Of a stretch of 23,012 nucleotides of DNA, positions 1-6,267 are shown one piece after another. Position 1 is the first letter of the stretch, and every line of letters starts with the position of its first letter. The position numbers were made by a program, and so were the translations under genes. Below the pieces are notes generated by a model that saw nothing but the letters and a program-made list of their open reading frames with translations, searched no databases and was not told where the DNA came from. Source of the stretch: Bacteroidota bacterium (GTDB lineage: Bacteria; Bacteroidota; Bacteroidia; Flavobacteriales_D; Crocinitomicaceae); contig VGMK01000010.1 in the NCBI GenBank assembly GCA_016866375.1, positions 1 to 23,012 on the forward strand, in the 5' to 3' direction.

Positions 1-2
1 AA

Positions 3-497
3 GAGGCCATCCGAAAAAAAGATCAAACAGTTCAATTATTGAAGGCGAAAGTAGCCAATGCATTGAGAGGATTTGAAAATCAAGGATTAACCGTTATTCA
101 AAAAAACGGAAAAATATATGTTAGTCTTGAGGCTAAGTTACTCTTCAAATCAGGCAGTACGGTGGTTGAGCCAGAAGGAAAAAAAGCGCTTATTGAGCTC
201 GGCAAAGTACTGGAAACTGAGAAAGAATTAGAAATTGTTGTTGAGGGACACACAGATACAGATAGAATGGTGGCGATGAGTTCCCCTAAAAATAATTGGG
301 AGTTATCTGTTTTAAGAGCAACTTCTGTCGTGGATATATTAATAGCAAATTCAGCAATGAATCCAAGTCAAATAATGGCTGCTGGTAGAGGAGAATTTTA
401 TCCAGTTGATGTCATGGATAAAGCAAAGAACCGAAGAATAGAAGTTATTATTTCACCTAATCTTAATGAGTTATTTGAAATAATTTCAAATGACTAG
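3..497 (+). CDS. OmpA-family peptidoglycan-associated protein, 3' part
   Basis: This is the C-terminal part of an OmpA/MotB-like envelope protein. The frame is open from base 3 with no stop, and codons before the first possible start (TTG at 39) read as charged, helix-like sequence, so the true start lies upstream of the window. Visible elements are a KIYVSLEAKLLFKSGS strand, an EGHTDTD motif, NNWELSVLRATSVV, AAGRGEFYPVD and KNRRIEV. These are the conserved blocks of the OmpA C-terminal domain, which binds peptidoglycan non-covalently; the TD pair and the NRR arginine correspond to the residues that contact diaminopimelate in the family. Bacteroidota proteins of this type usually carry a signal peptide and a coiled coil ahead of this domain, which would fit the missing part. 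The inferred role is anchoring the outer membrane or a periplasmic complex to the cell wall. The gene converges on the next one and shares its stop-codon bases. Confidence 0.88.
   Translation, partial: EAIRKKDQTVQLLKAKVANALRGFENQGLTVIQKNGKIYVSLEAKLLFKSGSTVVEPEGKKALIELGKVLETEKELEIVVEGHTDTDRMVAMSSPKNNWELSVLRATSVVDILIANSAMNPSQIMAAGRGEFYPVDVMDKAKNRRIEVIISPNLNELFEIISND
473..491. repeat. Perfect inverted repeat at the end of two convergent genes
   Basis: ATTTGAAA (473-480) and TTTCAAAT (484-491) are perfect reverse complements around a TAA loop. The repeat lies in the last codons of the OmpA gene and starts three bases past the minus-strand stop of the convergent gene. It could form an 8-base-pair hairpin in either transcript. 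The stem is almost all A/T and neither side is followed by a clean T-run, so a terminator role is only possible. Confidence 0.4.
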
Positions 498-2875
498 CGA
501 ATCACATTTACGTGACCTGATATTTGATTATTTCTAGCCCCTTTCCTCTTATAGGTTATCACCCATGAGTAAGTATCGTTTGGCACCATTACACCATCAA
601 ATGTACCGTCCCAAGCAAAGTCAATTTCTTTGGAAGAATAAACTTCTTCTCCCCAACGATTGAAAATGGATATTTGCAGTGAATTCAATCCAATAAATTC
701 GCCGGAGAATACAGCATTTAAATTGTCCTCGTTTGGGGAAAAAGAATTAGGAATGTAAAAATAAAATTCACCAACAATTTTAATTGGTTTAGTGATACTG
801 TCAATACAACCCGTTGCATTCGTAATAATTAGCGTAACGTTGTACTGCCCCGTATTTGTATAAGTATGGGTTGGATTCATTTCATTAGAGGAGAAACCGT
901 CCCCGAAATACCATGTGAATGACGTGGCATTACTCGAAGTGTTCTGAAAACTGGTGAGTAAATTCAACATTGGCTCTTCTGTCAACACTGTGAAATCGGC
1001 AATGGGTTGTGATACAATCACATCCGCAACAGCAGGAGTTGTAAATGTTTGACACTCATCGCTAACCTCAACAATGTAAGATTGTGATATTTCAGGCGCA
1101 ACCCAAACCCCCTGGGCATAAATGCCTAAATCAGTCCAATAATAGGAATAACTGCCATATCCTCCGCTTGCTTGAGCACTAATGTAAATACTGTCTCCAG
1201 GACAGATTTCAGGATTCACAGAAGTTGATACAAAAAGAGGAGGGCTGGTAATTGTATACTGGAGGCTATCTGAGCCGCTCAAATCGCAATCATCTGTTAC
1301 AACTATTGTATATAGAGTTGAGGAACCAGGATTTATTGTTAAATCATTCGTGTTTTCACCGCTAATAATTGAATTATTTTGATTCCATTGAATCACATAG
1401 TTTCCAACACCGCCTGTAATATTTGCAAATAAAGTATCTTCCAAGAAAGGACATATTTCAGTTATATCTGCACCCAGTTGTACAACAAGAGGTTGAAGAA
1501 CAGGAACACTAACAAAAACTGTATCGCTTACTGAACTGTTAGTACATTGTCCTGTTACGACAACAGAATAAATACTTGATGCTTGCGGAAATATACTAAT
1601 AGAATTCGTATTTTGACCATTACTCCAACTGTAACTATAAGGAGTAAGCCCTCCGGAAACTGTAGCAGTTAAAAGAACGTTGTCCCCTGGGCAAAGAATT
1701 GTTGGATTATTTATTGACACTGACATTGGTTGAATATCTTGAATAAAAAGATTAACCTCAAAGGGTGTTATATTTCCACAGGGGTCAGTCATCAAAAATG
1801 AGAGAATAATATTTTCTTGACTTTCATTTTGAGCATCATATATCGTTGTTATGTCGAATGAAATTTCAGTTTCTCCGGGTGAAAAAGTAACAGAGGTAGG
1901 AACCCCTGAATAGTCCACATTATTGCTTGCAGTACCGCTAACAATTATTGGAATAGTTATCGATGTGTTTAAATTATTTTCTCTCGTAAGAGTGACCGTT
2001 GCTGAAACACAACCTTCCGCTAATATGGATGGAGAGGCAAATAAAGTGTCAGAGATAGAATAGTTAATCGTTATAGGCGTTTGAGAAGTAAGGCTATTTG
2101 CTTCCAAAAATATCCCTGAATCCCACTGACCATCCCCTACATCCGCTACGGCTAAGACTAAATGATATGTTTCGCCACATTGAACCTGAGACACAGCCTC
2201 TAGGACGTCTGTAAACCCATCATATTGTATGTAGGAGGTATTAGAATTGTATGGGGCGCTATTCCCGTCACCATTGAAATTGTAAAAAGAAGAATTGGTA
2301 ATTGCATTCACATTATTTATGGAAACAATACCTCCATTATTTGGTAACTTTGCTATATTTTGGAATCCGGTTATTCCAGGACCAGATATAAAAAATCCGA
2401 AAACATCATTGAAACCAGTATTATTGGGGGGCGCAAATTCAGGATACTCATCGGAGCCAAAAACATACTTAAATTTAACCGTATCTGAATATGGAACAAA
2501 ATCAAATTCCAAAATTGCTGCATTAAGCGTTGGAGTTCCATTGATGAGGTTCGATAAAAGCGCTGATCCTCCTGCGTTATTATCTACCCCAGCATTTGCC
2601 TGATTGTTTGGTCCCTGAGGACCTGAACCTGTATTTAATATGGTTCCTGTAGTCATTACAATTCCCTGATCTATTCCAAGATTAGTTCCGGTTGCGATAA
2701 AAGATCCAATAGCAGATGGACTTCCATTGAATGTAATGTTAGAAACAGTCACTCCAGGACCCAGTAAAATATTTTGCACCAATGAAATTGGCGGTGCTGG
2801 ATTTGTGATCAATTGACAAAACGATCCTTTCGGTATAAAAAAGATCAGAAGAAGGTATCGAAAATATTTAACCAT
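494..2875 (-). CDS. Choice-of-anchor L domain surface protein with PKD and T9SS type B sorting domain
   Basis: A 793-residue secreted protein. Residues 1-21 form a signal peptide (MVKYFRYLLLIFFIPKGSFCQ). Residues about 22-265 match the choice-of-anchor L domain: an opening 'VQNILLGPGVTVSN' block, 'GIDQGIVMTTG', 'FKYVFGSDEYPEF', 'DVFGFFISGPG' and 'YHLVLAVADVGDGQWDSGIFLEA'. A Calx-beta-like region and several Ig/PKD-like modules (repeated 'ICPGD' openings) follow. A clear PKD domain occupies about 623-703 (FTWYFGDG, THTYTNTGQYNVTL). The last 90 residues (704-793: YIPNSFSPNEDNLNAVF, IFNRWGEEVY, WDGT) are the gliding-motility-associated C-terminal domain, the type B sorting signal of the T9SS. 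The inferred role is an adhesin or cell-surface fibre protein. The ligand is unknown. It lies 49 bases after the YceI pair on the same strand with no convincing terminator between, so partial co-transcription is possible. Confidence 0.92.
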   Translation of the reverse strand: MVKYFRYLLLIFFIPKGSFCQLITNPAPPISLVQNILLGPGVTVSNITFNGSPSAIGSFIATGTNLGIDQGIVMTTGTILNTGSGPQGPNNQANAGVDNNAGGSALLSNLINGTPTLNAAILEFDFVPYSDTVKFKYVFGSDEYPEFAPPNNTGFNDVFGFFISGPGITGFQNIAKLPNNGGIVSINNVNAITNSSFYNFNGDGNSAPYNSNTSYIQYDGFTDVLEAVSQVQCGETYHLVLAVADVGDGQWDSGIFLEANSLTSQTPITINYSISDTLFASPSILAEGCVSATVTLTRENNLNTSITIPIIVSGTASNNVDYSGVPTSVTFSPGETEISFDITTIYDAQNESQENIILSFLMTDPCGNITPFEVNLFIQDIQPMSVSINNPTILCPGDNVLLTATVSGGLTPYSYSWSNGQNTNSISIFPQASSIYSVVVTGQCTNSSVSDTVFVSVPVLQPLVVQLGADITEICPFLEDTLFANITGGVGNYVIQWNQNNSIISGENTNDLTINPGSSTLYTIVVTDDCDLSGSDSLQYTITSPPLFVSTSVNPEICPGDSIYISAQASGGYGSYSYYWTDLGIYAQGVWVAPEISQSYIVEVSDECQTFTTPAVADVIVSQPIADFTVLTEEPMLNLLTSFQNTSSNATSFTWYFGDGFSSNEMNPTHTYTNTGQYNVTLIITNATGCIDSITKPIKIVGEFYFYIPNSFSPNEDNLNAVFSGEFIGLNSLQISIFNRWGEEVYSSKEIDFAWDGTFDGVMVPNDTYSWVITYKRKGARNNQISGHVNVIR

Positions 2876-2924
2876 TATAGAAATAACGTATTTAAAGGGA
2901 AAACGTTGTGTATTTCATAAAATG

Positions 2925-4478
2925 TTAGAATTTTTTAAGAAGAAGTGTGAATTTATAGTCTACAAGATTACCAATCGATGGATCTGGTTCCATTCCAAAA
3001 TGAGTGCGATCCAAAGATCCAGTTCCTTGCAGAATAGGAAATTTTTTACCATTAATATTTTTATCGTCGGTGTATTTAATGGAAACTATTGTTTCTTTCG
3101 ATACGCCGAGCATGGTAAAATTACCCTTCACTGTAATTCCTTCCTTTGTCTCCTTAATTGCCGTAGATTTAAATGTAATGGATGGAAATTTAGACAAGTT
3201 AAAATAATCATCGGCCATCAGGGCTTCATCTCTCGATGGCTCAAATGTTGTCAATCCCTTGACGGGAAGATTAATAATGAATGATGAATTCGTAAGAGTG
3301 GTGTCAATGTGAATTTCGCCTGAAATCTCCTGAAATGCACCCTTGGTTCGTTCACCTTTTGGTCCAAGTTCAAAATTAAATTCAAAATTTTCCTGAGCAA
3401 TAGAATAATTTCCACTAATGGCCTGGAATGGAGAACTTTTTACATTTTGAAATGCAGTCATGATCTCATTTATTTCACGGAAAGAACCAAAGTTGGCATG
3501 AAATCCTTGTTTCTTATAATTTTCATTCTGAAAAGAAAAAATTAAAAGTGCACAACCCATCGAAAGTGTGTAAAAAACACGAATCAGTGTTTCATGCCAT
3601 TCGTTTTTTGAGGTATGGTTTGAGAGAAATCCGAGTACTATGAGCGCAACAATAAAAACACCCTGTCCTCCAAATGATATATTTTTTCCACCCAAATATA
3701 AGGGAAGTAAAAGAGAACAACACCCCAACGTAAGGATAATTAAAGTACGTGTTAAGTTTTTAGATGCGATACCGTTGTAATGTTTTAGTAACGAAAACCC
3801 GCTTGCGGCAAGCCCAACTCCTAAGAAAATATTACCAGAAATTAGCGTGTTGGATGAGAGAGAACTCATCCCAAAAAAACCAATAGCCGCGCACAAAAAT
3901 ATCAGCGAATTTAAAAGCTGCGCAATTTTAATTTCATCGGAAACTACGAAAAGAAAAAGACCTACAATTACAGCCAGTAATCCAGAAAATGAATGGTAAA
4001 AAAATCCAATGAAAAACAAAATTCCTACTGCGAATGGCCAAATTATTTGTGCCGTTTTTGCTTCGTCAGTAGACATCCATCTATTCAATAAATAAGCAGT
4101 CGCAAACAGTATTTTTGGAACTAGAAATCCTAATAAAACCAGGCCAATGAAAGAAAATGAGGCGCTGTTTAAAGTGTATTCACCGAAAGAAAGAGTTTCA
4201 CCTTGGACAAGAAAAAACACAGGTAAGGTTCCAACAAAAAAAGTTTTAATCAGTTTATTTTTAACCAGAACATTCAGTGCGAATGTTATGATGAACATGC
4301 TCATCACCCAGATGGGTATCCATTTGACACCCTGATGAACGCTTATGGGTTCTAAAAAAAGTGCAATTGCAAAACAGGAAACTAAATAAGTAAAAGTTTG
4401 TGAGAGTAACGGTTTTTCATAAATGATGCTTGCAAGACCAAATAAGGATAATACGAGCGCAAATAGGTGCAATGCCAT
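2925..4478 (-). CDS. Polytopic membrane protein fused to a C-terminal YceI-like domain
   Basis: A 517-residue protein in two parts. Residues 1 to about 315 are about ten hydrophobic helices with short loops; I do not recognise the membrane family. It is not an obvious cytochrome b561, although that family is known to occur fused to YceI. Residues about 353-517 resemble the YceI lipocalin-like beta barrel: 'ISGNYSIAQENFEFNFELG', 'AFQEISGEIHID', 'SRDEALMADDYFNLSKFPSITFKS', 'GNFTMLGVSK' and 'GTGSLDRTHFGMEPD'. YceI proteins bind long isoprenoid chains, so a role in handling a quinone or polyprenyl lipid at the membrane is a reasonable inference, not shown. The usual DxxHS motif at the start of the barrel is replaced by NYSIAQENF. 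The gene starts seven bases after the stop of the upstream stand-alone YceI gene, so the two are almost certainly one operon. Confidence 0.82.
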   Translation of the reverse strand: MALHLFALVLSLFGLASIIYEKPLLSQTFTYLVSCFAIALFLEPISVHQGVKWIPIWVMSMFIITFALNVLVKNKLIKTFFVGTLPVFFLVQGETLSFGEYTLNSASFSFIGLVLLGFLVPKILFATAYLLNRWMSTDEAKTAQIIWPFAVGILFFIGFFYHSFSGLLAVIVGLFLFVVSDEIKIAQLLNSLIFLCAAIGFFGMSSLSSNTLISGNIFLGVGLAASGFSLLKHYNGIASKNLTRTLIILTLGCCSLLLPLYLGGKNISFGGQGVFIVALIVLGFLSNHTSKNEWHETLIRVFYTLSMGCALLIFSFQNENYKKQGFHANFGSFREINEIMTAFQNVKSSPFQAISGNYSIAQENFEFNFELGPKGERTKGAFQEISGEIHIDTTLTNSSFIINLPVKGLTTFEPSRDEALMADDYFNLSKFPSITFKSTAIKETKEGITVKGNFTMLGVSKETIVSIKYTDDKNINGKKFPILQGTGSLDRTHFGMEPDPSIGNLVDYKFTLLLKKF

Positions 4479-4485
4479 TTCTCAA

Positions 4486-5055
4486 TCATTTGCTCGTTAA
4501 TTCTAAATCTGCAATCAACTGTACATCGTCAGATAAGCCACCAGATGGTTCACCTATTTTGAAATCGCTGCGTTTTACAACACCCGTTATGCGTAAACCG
4601 AAAGCTTCGATATCATTTTTTTTTGTAGTTCCAGTGGGTTCTCCAATTAAACGTAAACTCTTCGTAATTCCGTGAAGCGTAAAATCACCAATAATAATGA
4701 GCTTGTTTTTAACTTTTTTGACAGAGGAACTTTTAAACGTTAAATGAGGGTGATTTTCAACATCAAAAAAATCTGCTGACCTCAAATGATCATCGCGCAT
4801 TTCGATTCCTGTGTAAATGGAATTCGCCTCAGCAGACATTTCGAATGAAGAACCATCCCAACTTCCATTATTTAAAGTAATAATTACATCAAACTTGTTA
4901 AACTCACCGTGTATGTCAACGATACCCATGTGTTTTATTTTAAAACCTAATCGCGAATGCGCCTTGTCTAGAGAATAAACAATAGGATCTTCAACTTGGA
5001 AAGATCCGAACACGAGAAGAGCTAAAAGCCCGAATAAAAACATATAATTCCTCAT
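4486..5055 (-). CDS. YceI family periplasmic protein
   Basis: A 189-residue protein with an N-terminal signal peptide or anchor (MRNYMFLFGLLALLVFGSF) followed by one YceI domain. Family hallmarks are visible in order: 'YSLDKAHSRLGFKIKHMGI' at about 27-45, 'IHGEFNKFDVII', 'MRDDHLRSADFFDVENHPHLTFKSS' at about 86-110, 'GDFTLHGITKSL' and 'GVVKRSDFKIG'. YceI is a lipocalin-like barrel with a hydrophobic pocket that binds isoprenoids such as polyprenyl chains. In this organism it would work in the periplasm. It is the first gene of the minus-strand unit with the YceI fusion. An ATG four codons in is an alternative start, but the first ATG gives the better signal sequence. A promoter-like pair lies just upstream (5078-5107). 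Confidence 0.93.
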   Translation of the reverse strand: MRNYMFLFGLLALLVFGSFQVEDPIVYSLDKAHSRLGFKIKHMGIVDIHGEFNKFDVIITLNNGSWDGSSFEMSAEANSIYTGIEMRDDHLRSADFFDVENHPHLTFKSSSVKKVKNKLIIIGDFTLHGITKSLRLIGEPTGTTKKNDIEAFGLRITGVVKRSDFKIGEPSGGLSDDVQLIADLELTSK

Positions 5056-5077
5056 TTGGTATTTTTTATTGTATTAA

Positions 5078-5107
5078 CAAAGTTTTTTAGAAAAGTGTTT
5101 CATCAAA
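5078..5107 (-). promoter_or_regulatory. Possible promoter of the YceI operon
   Basis: On the minus strand, TTTG (5107-5104) is followed after 18 bases by AAACTTTG (5085-5078). This resembles the Bacteroidota promoter pair TTTG - 19 to 21 bases - TAnnTTTG, with one mismatch in the -7 element and spacing one base short. It lies 22 bases before the YceI start codon. Confidence 0.4.
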
Positions 5108-5130
5108 ATTATCAAAAAATAGTGTAGTCA

Positions 5131-5150
5131 CTTTCTTTGCCCAAAGAAAG
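5131..5150. repeat. Palindromic hairpin CTTTCTTTG / CAAAGAAAG
   Basis: CTTTCTTTG (5131-5139) and CAAAGAAAG (5142-5150) are perfect reverse complements separated by CC. As RNA or cruciform it would form an 8-base-pair stem with a GCCC loop. No T-run follows. The motif resembles short hairpin repeats seen between genes in many bacteria, so it may be one member of a dispersed family; only a genome-wide search would tell. Confidence 0.5.
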
Positions 5151-5151
5151 C

Positions 5152-5179
5152 CAAAATTTGTTAATTGTAAACAATTTTG
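5152..5179. repeat. Second inverted repeat in the YceI/PfkB spacer
   Basis: CAAAATT (5152-5158) pairs with AATTTTG (5173-5179), and the inner GTT (5160-5162) pairs with AAC (5170-5172), giving ten pairs with one bulged T and a seven-base loop. It overlaps the TTTG at 5157-5160 that could be the -33 element of the candidate small RNA promoter, so it could equally be an operator. Confidence 0.4.
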
Positions 5180-5189
5180 TGTACTATTG
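5157..5189 (+). promoter_or_regulatory. Promoter-like pair upstream of the orphan terminator
   Basis: TTTG (5157-5160), then exactly 21 bases, then TACTATTG (5182-5189). The Bacteroidota consensus is TTTG - 19 to 21 bases - TAnnTTTG; the -7 element here has one mismatch. Transcription would start near 5194, in a stretch with no open reading frame before the terminator at 5258. Confidence 0.42.
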
Positions 5190-5193
5190 GTTA

Positions 5194-5288
5194 TTCATTT
5201 ACGTTAATCAATCAAGCCGAAAGAGAAACGGTTTTCATATTTAGTAGTTTAGGTTAGGAAAAGGAGGTCAGCCTCCTTTTTCCTTTTT
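5194..5288 (+). ncRNA. Candidate small RNA, about 95 nt
   Basis: This is inferred from its boundaries: a promoter-like pair at 5157-5189 and a strong intrinsic terminator at 5258-5288, with no start codon followed by a useful reading frame between them. An internal hairpin is also visible: AAGCCG (5214-5219) pairs with CGGTTT (5230-5235), six pairs including one G-U, with a ten-base A-rich loop. It matches no RNA family I can recognise. It cannot simply be the leader of the kinase gene downstream, because the kinase has its own TATCTTTG element after the terminator. Alternatives are a 3' relic of a lost gene, or attenuation of a longer transcript. Confidence 0.35.
5258..5288 (+). terminator. 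Strong intrinsic terminator with no gene in front of it
   Basis: GGAAAAGGAGG (5258-5268) is perfectly complementary to CCTCCTTTTCC (5273-5283), an 11-base-pair stem with a TCAG loop, followed directly by TTTTT (5284-5288). A5257 can also pair with T5284. The nearest gene upstream runs the other way, so on the plus strand this terminator closes no annotated gene. On the minus strand the hairpin is not followed by a T-run. Confidence 0.7.
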
Positions 5289-5319
5289 ATACACAAGACT
5301 TTTTCCAATTCAAAATTCC

Positions 5320-5327
5320 TATCTTTG
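5320..5327 (+). promoter_or_regulatory. Promoter -7 element of the PfkB-kinase operon
   Basis: TATCTTTG is an exact match to the Bacteroidota -7 consensus TAnnTTTG, 15 bases before the kinase start codon. No clear -33 TTTG is seen at the expected distance. The position just after the orphan terminator implies the operon starts a fresh transcript here with a very short leader. Confidence 0.65.
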
Positions 5328-5342
5328 TTCTAAAATTTTTGA

Positions 5343-6266
5343 ATGAGACTTGTTACCGTCGGAAGCGTTGCTTTCGATGCCATTGAGACACCGTTTGGCA
5401 AGACCGATAAAATTGTAGGTGGTGCTGGAACTTTTATAACCTTAGCCTCTTCTATTTTTGTTAAAGACCAAGGAATTATTTCTGTGGTAGGGGAAGATTT
5501 CCCGGAGCAAACCATGAAGGAAATGAGAAAAAGAGGTATAAATTTGGATGGTTTGCAGATAAAAAAAGGTGAAAAGACTTTTTTTTGGTCTGGCAAGTAT
5601 CACGACGATATGAATTCTAGAGAAACTAAAGTTACAGAGTTAAACGTTCTTGAACATTTTGATCCTGTAATTCCCCAAAAGTATTGGGATTGTGAATACC
5701 TGATGTTAGGGAATCTGAGTCCTGTTGTTCAAAGAACTGTAATTGAGCGCTTGCCCAAACGTCCAAAGTTAATTGCGATGGACACCATGAATTTTTGGAT
5801 GGATGTAGCATGGGATGAGTTAATGAAAACCATAGCGCTTGTGGACGTTTTGATAATAAATGATGACGAAGCACGTCAATTGACCAAAGAATATACCTTA
5901 CTGAAGGCCGCCAGTAGAATAAAGGCAATGGGCCCAAAATTTATAATTATCAAAAAAGGGGAACATGGGGCGCTACTTTTTTATGGCGGCAGAGTTTTTG
6001 TTGCGCCCGCCTTTCCGCTAGAGGAAGTTTTTGACCCTACAGGTGCTGGTGACACGTTTGCCGGTGGGTTTGTGGGGTATTTGGCAAAAACCGATGATTT
6101 GTCATTTGAAAATATGAAAAGAGCCGTAATTGTTGGTTCCGCGATCGCTTCATTTTCAGTTGAAAAATTCGGCACGCAACGGTTGATGGAAACGTCGATT
6201 GAAGACGTAGAACAGAGAATAGAGGAGCTAAATACAATTACAGATTTTGAAATAAATAATCTTTGA
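5343..6266 (+). CDS. PfkB (ribokinase) family sugar/nucleoside kinase
   Basis: A 307-residue cytoplasmic kinase of the PfkB/ribokinase family, which transfers phosphate from ATP to a sugar or nucleoside hydroxyl. It begins with the Rossmann-like strand MRLVTVGSVAFDAIETPFG and the 'VGGAGTF' loop (25-31), has the central 'IINDDEA' (171-177) and 'IIIKKGEHGALLF' (201-213) strands, and ends with the PfkB signature 'DPTGAGDTFAGGFVGYLA' (231-248), where D237 is the expected catalytic base. Its length is normal for the family. The substrate cannot be read from sequence; an adenosine-kinase-like or ribokinase-like activity is possible. The next gene starts one base after its stop, so it heads an operon with the DUF349 protein. 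A TATCTTTG element lies 15 bases upstream of the start codon. Confidence 0.92.
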   Translation: MRLVTVGSVAFDAIETPFGKTDKIVGGAGTFITLASSIFVKDQGIISVVGEDFPEQTMKEMRKRGINLDGLQIKKGEKTFFWSGKYHDDMNSRETKVTELNVLEHFDPVIPQKYWDCEYLMLGNLSPVVQRTVIERLPKRPKLIAMDTMNFWMDVAWDELMKTIALVDVLIINDDEARQLTKEYTLLKAASRIKAMGPKFIIIKKGEHGALLFYGGRVFVAPAFPLEEVFDPTGAGDTFAGGFVGYLAKTDDLSFENMKRAVIVGSAIASFSVEKFGTQRLMETSIEDVEQRIEELNTITDFEINNL

Positions 6267-6267
6267 T

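Noticed and set aside
2295..2603. Plus-strand open frame of 102 codons
   Set aside because: It lies fully inside the minus-strand surface-protein gene, has no recognisable domain and mirrors the real coding strand.
5260..5268. AAAAGGAGG as a Shine-Dalgarno sequence
   Set aside because: It has no start codon at a usable distance, it is the left arm of a perfect terminator hairpin, and Bacteroidota rarely use this signal.
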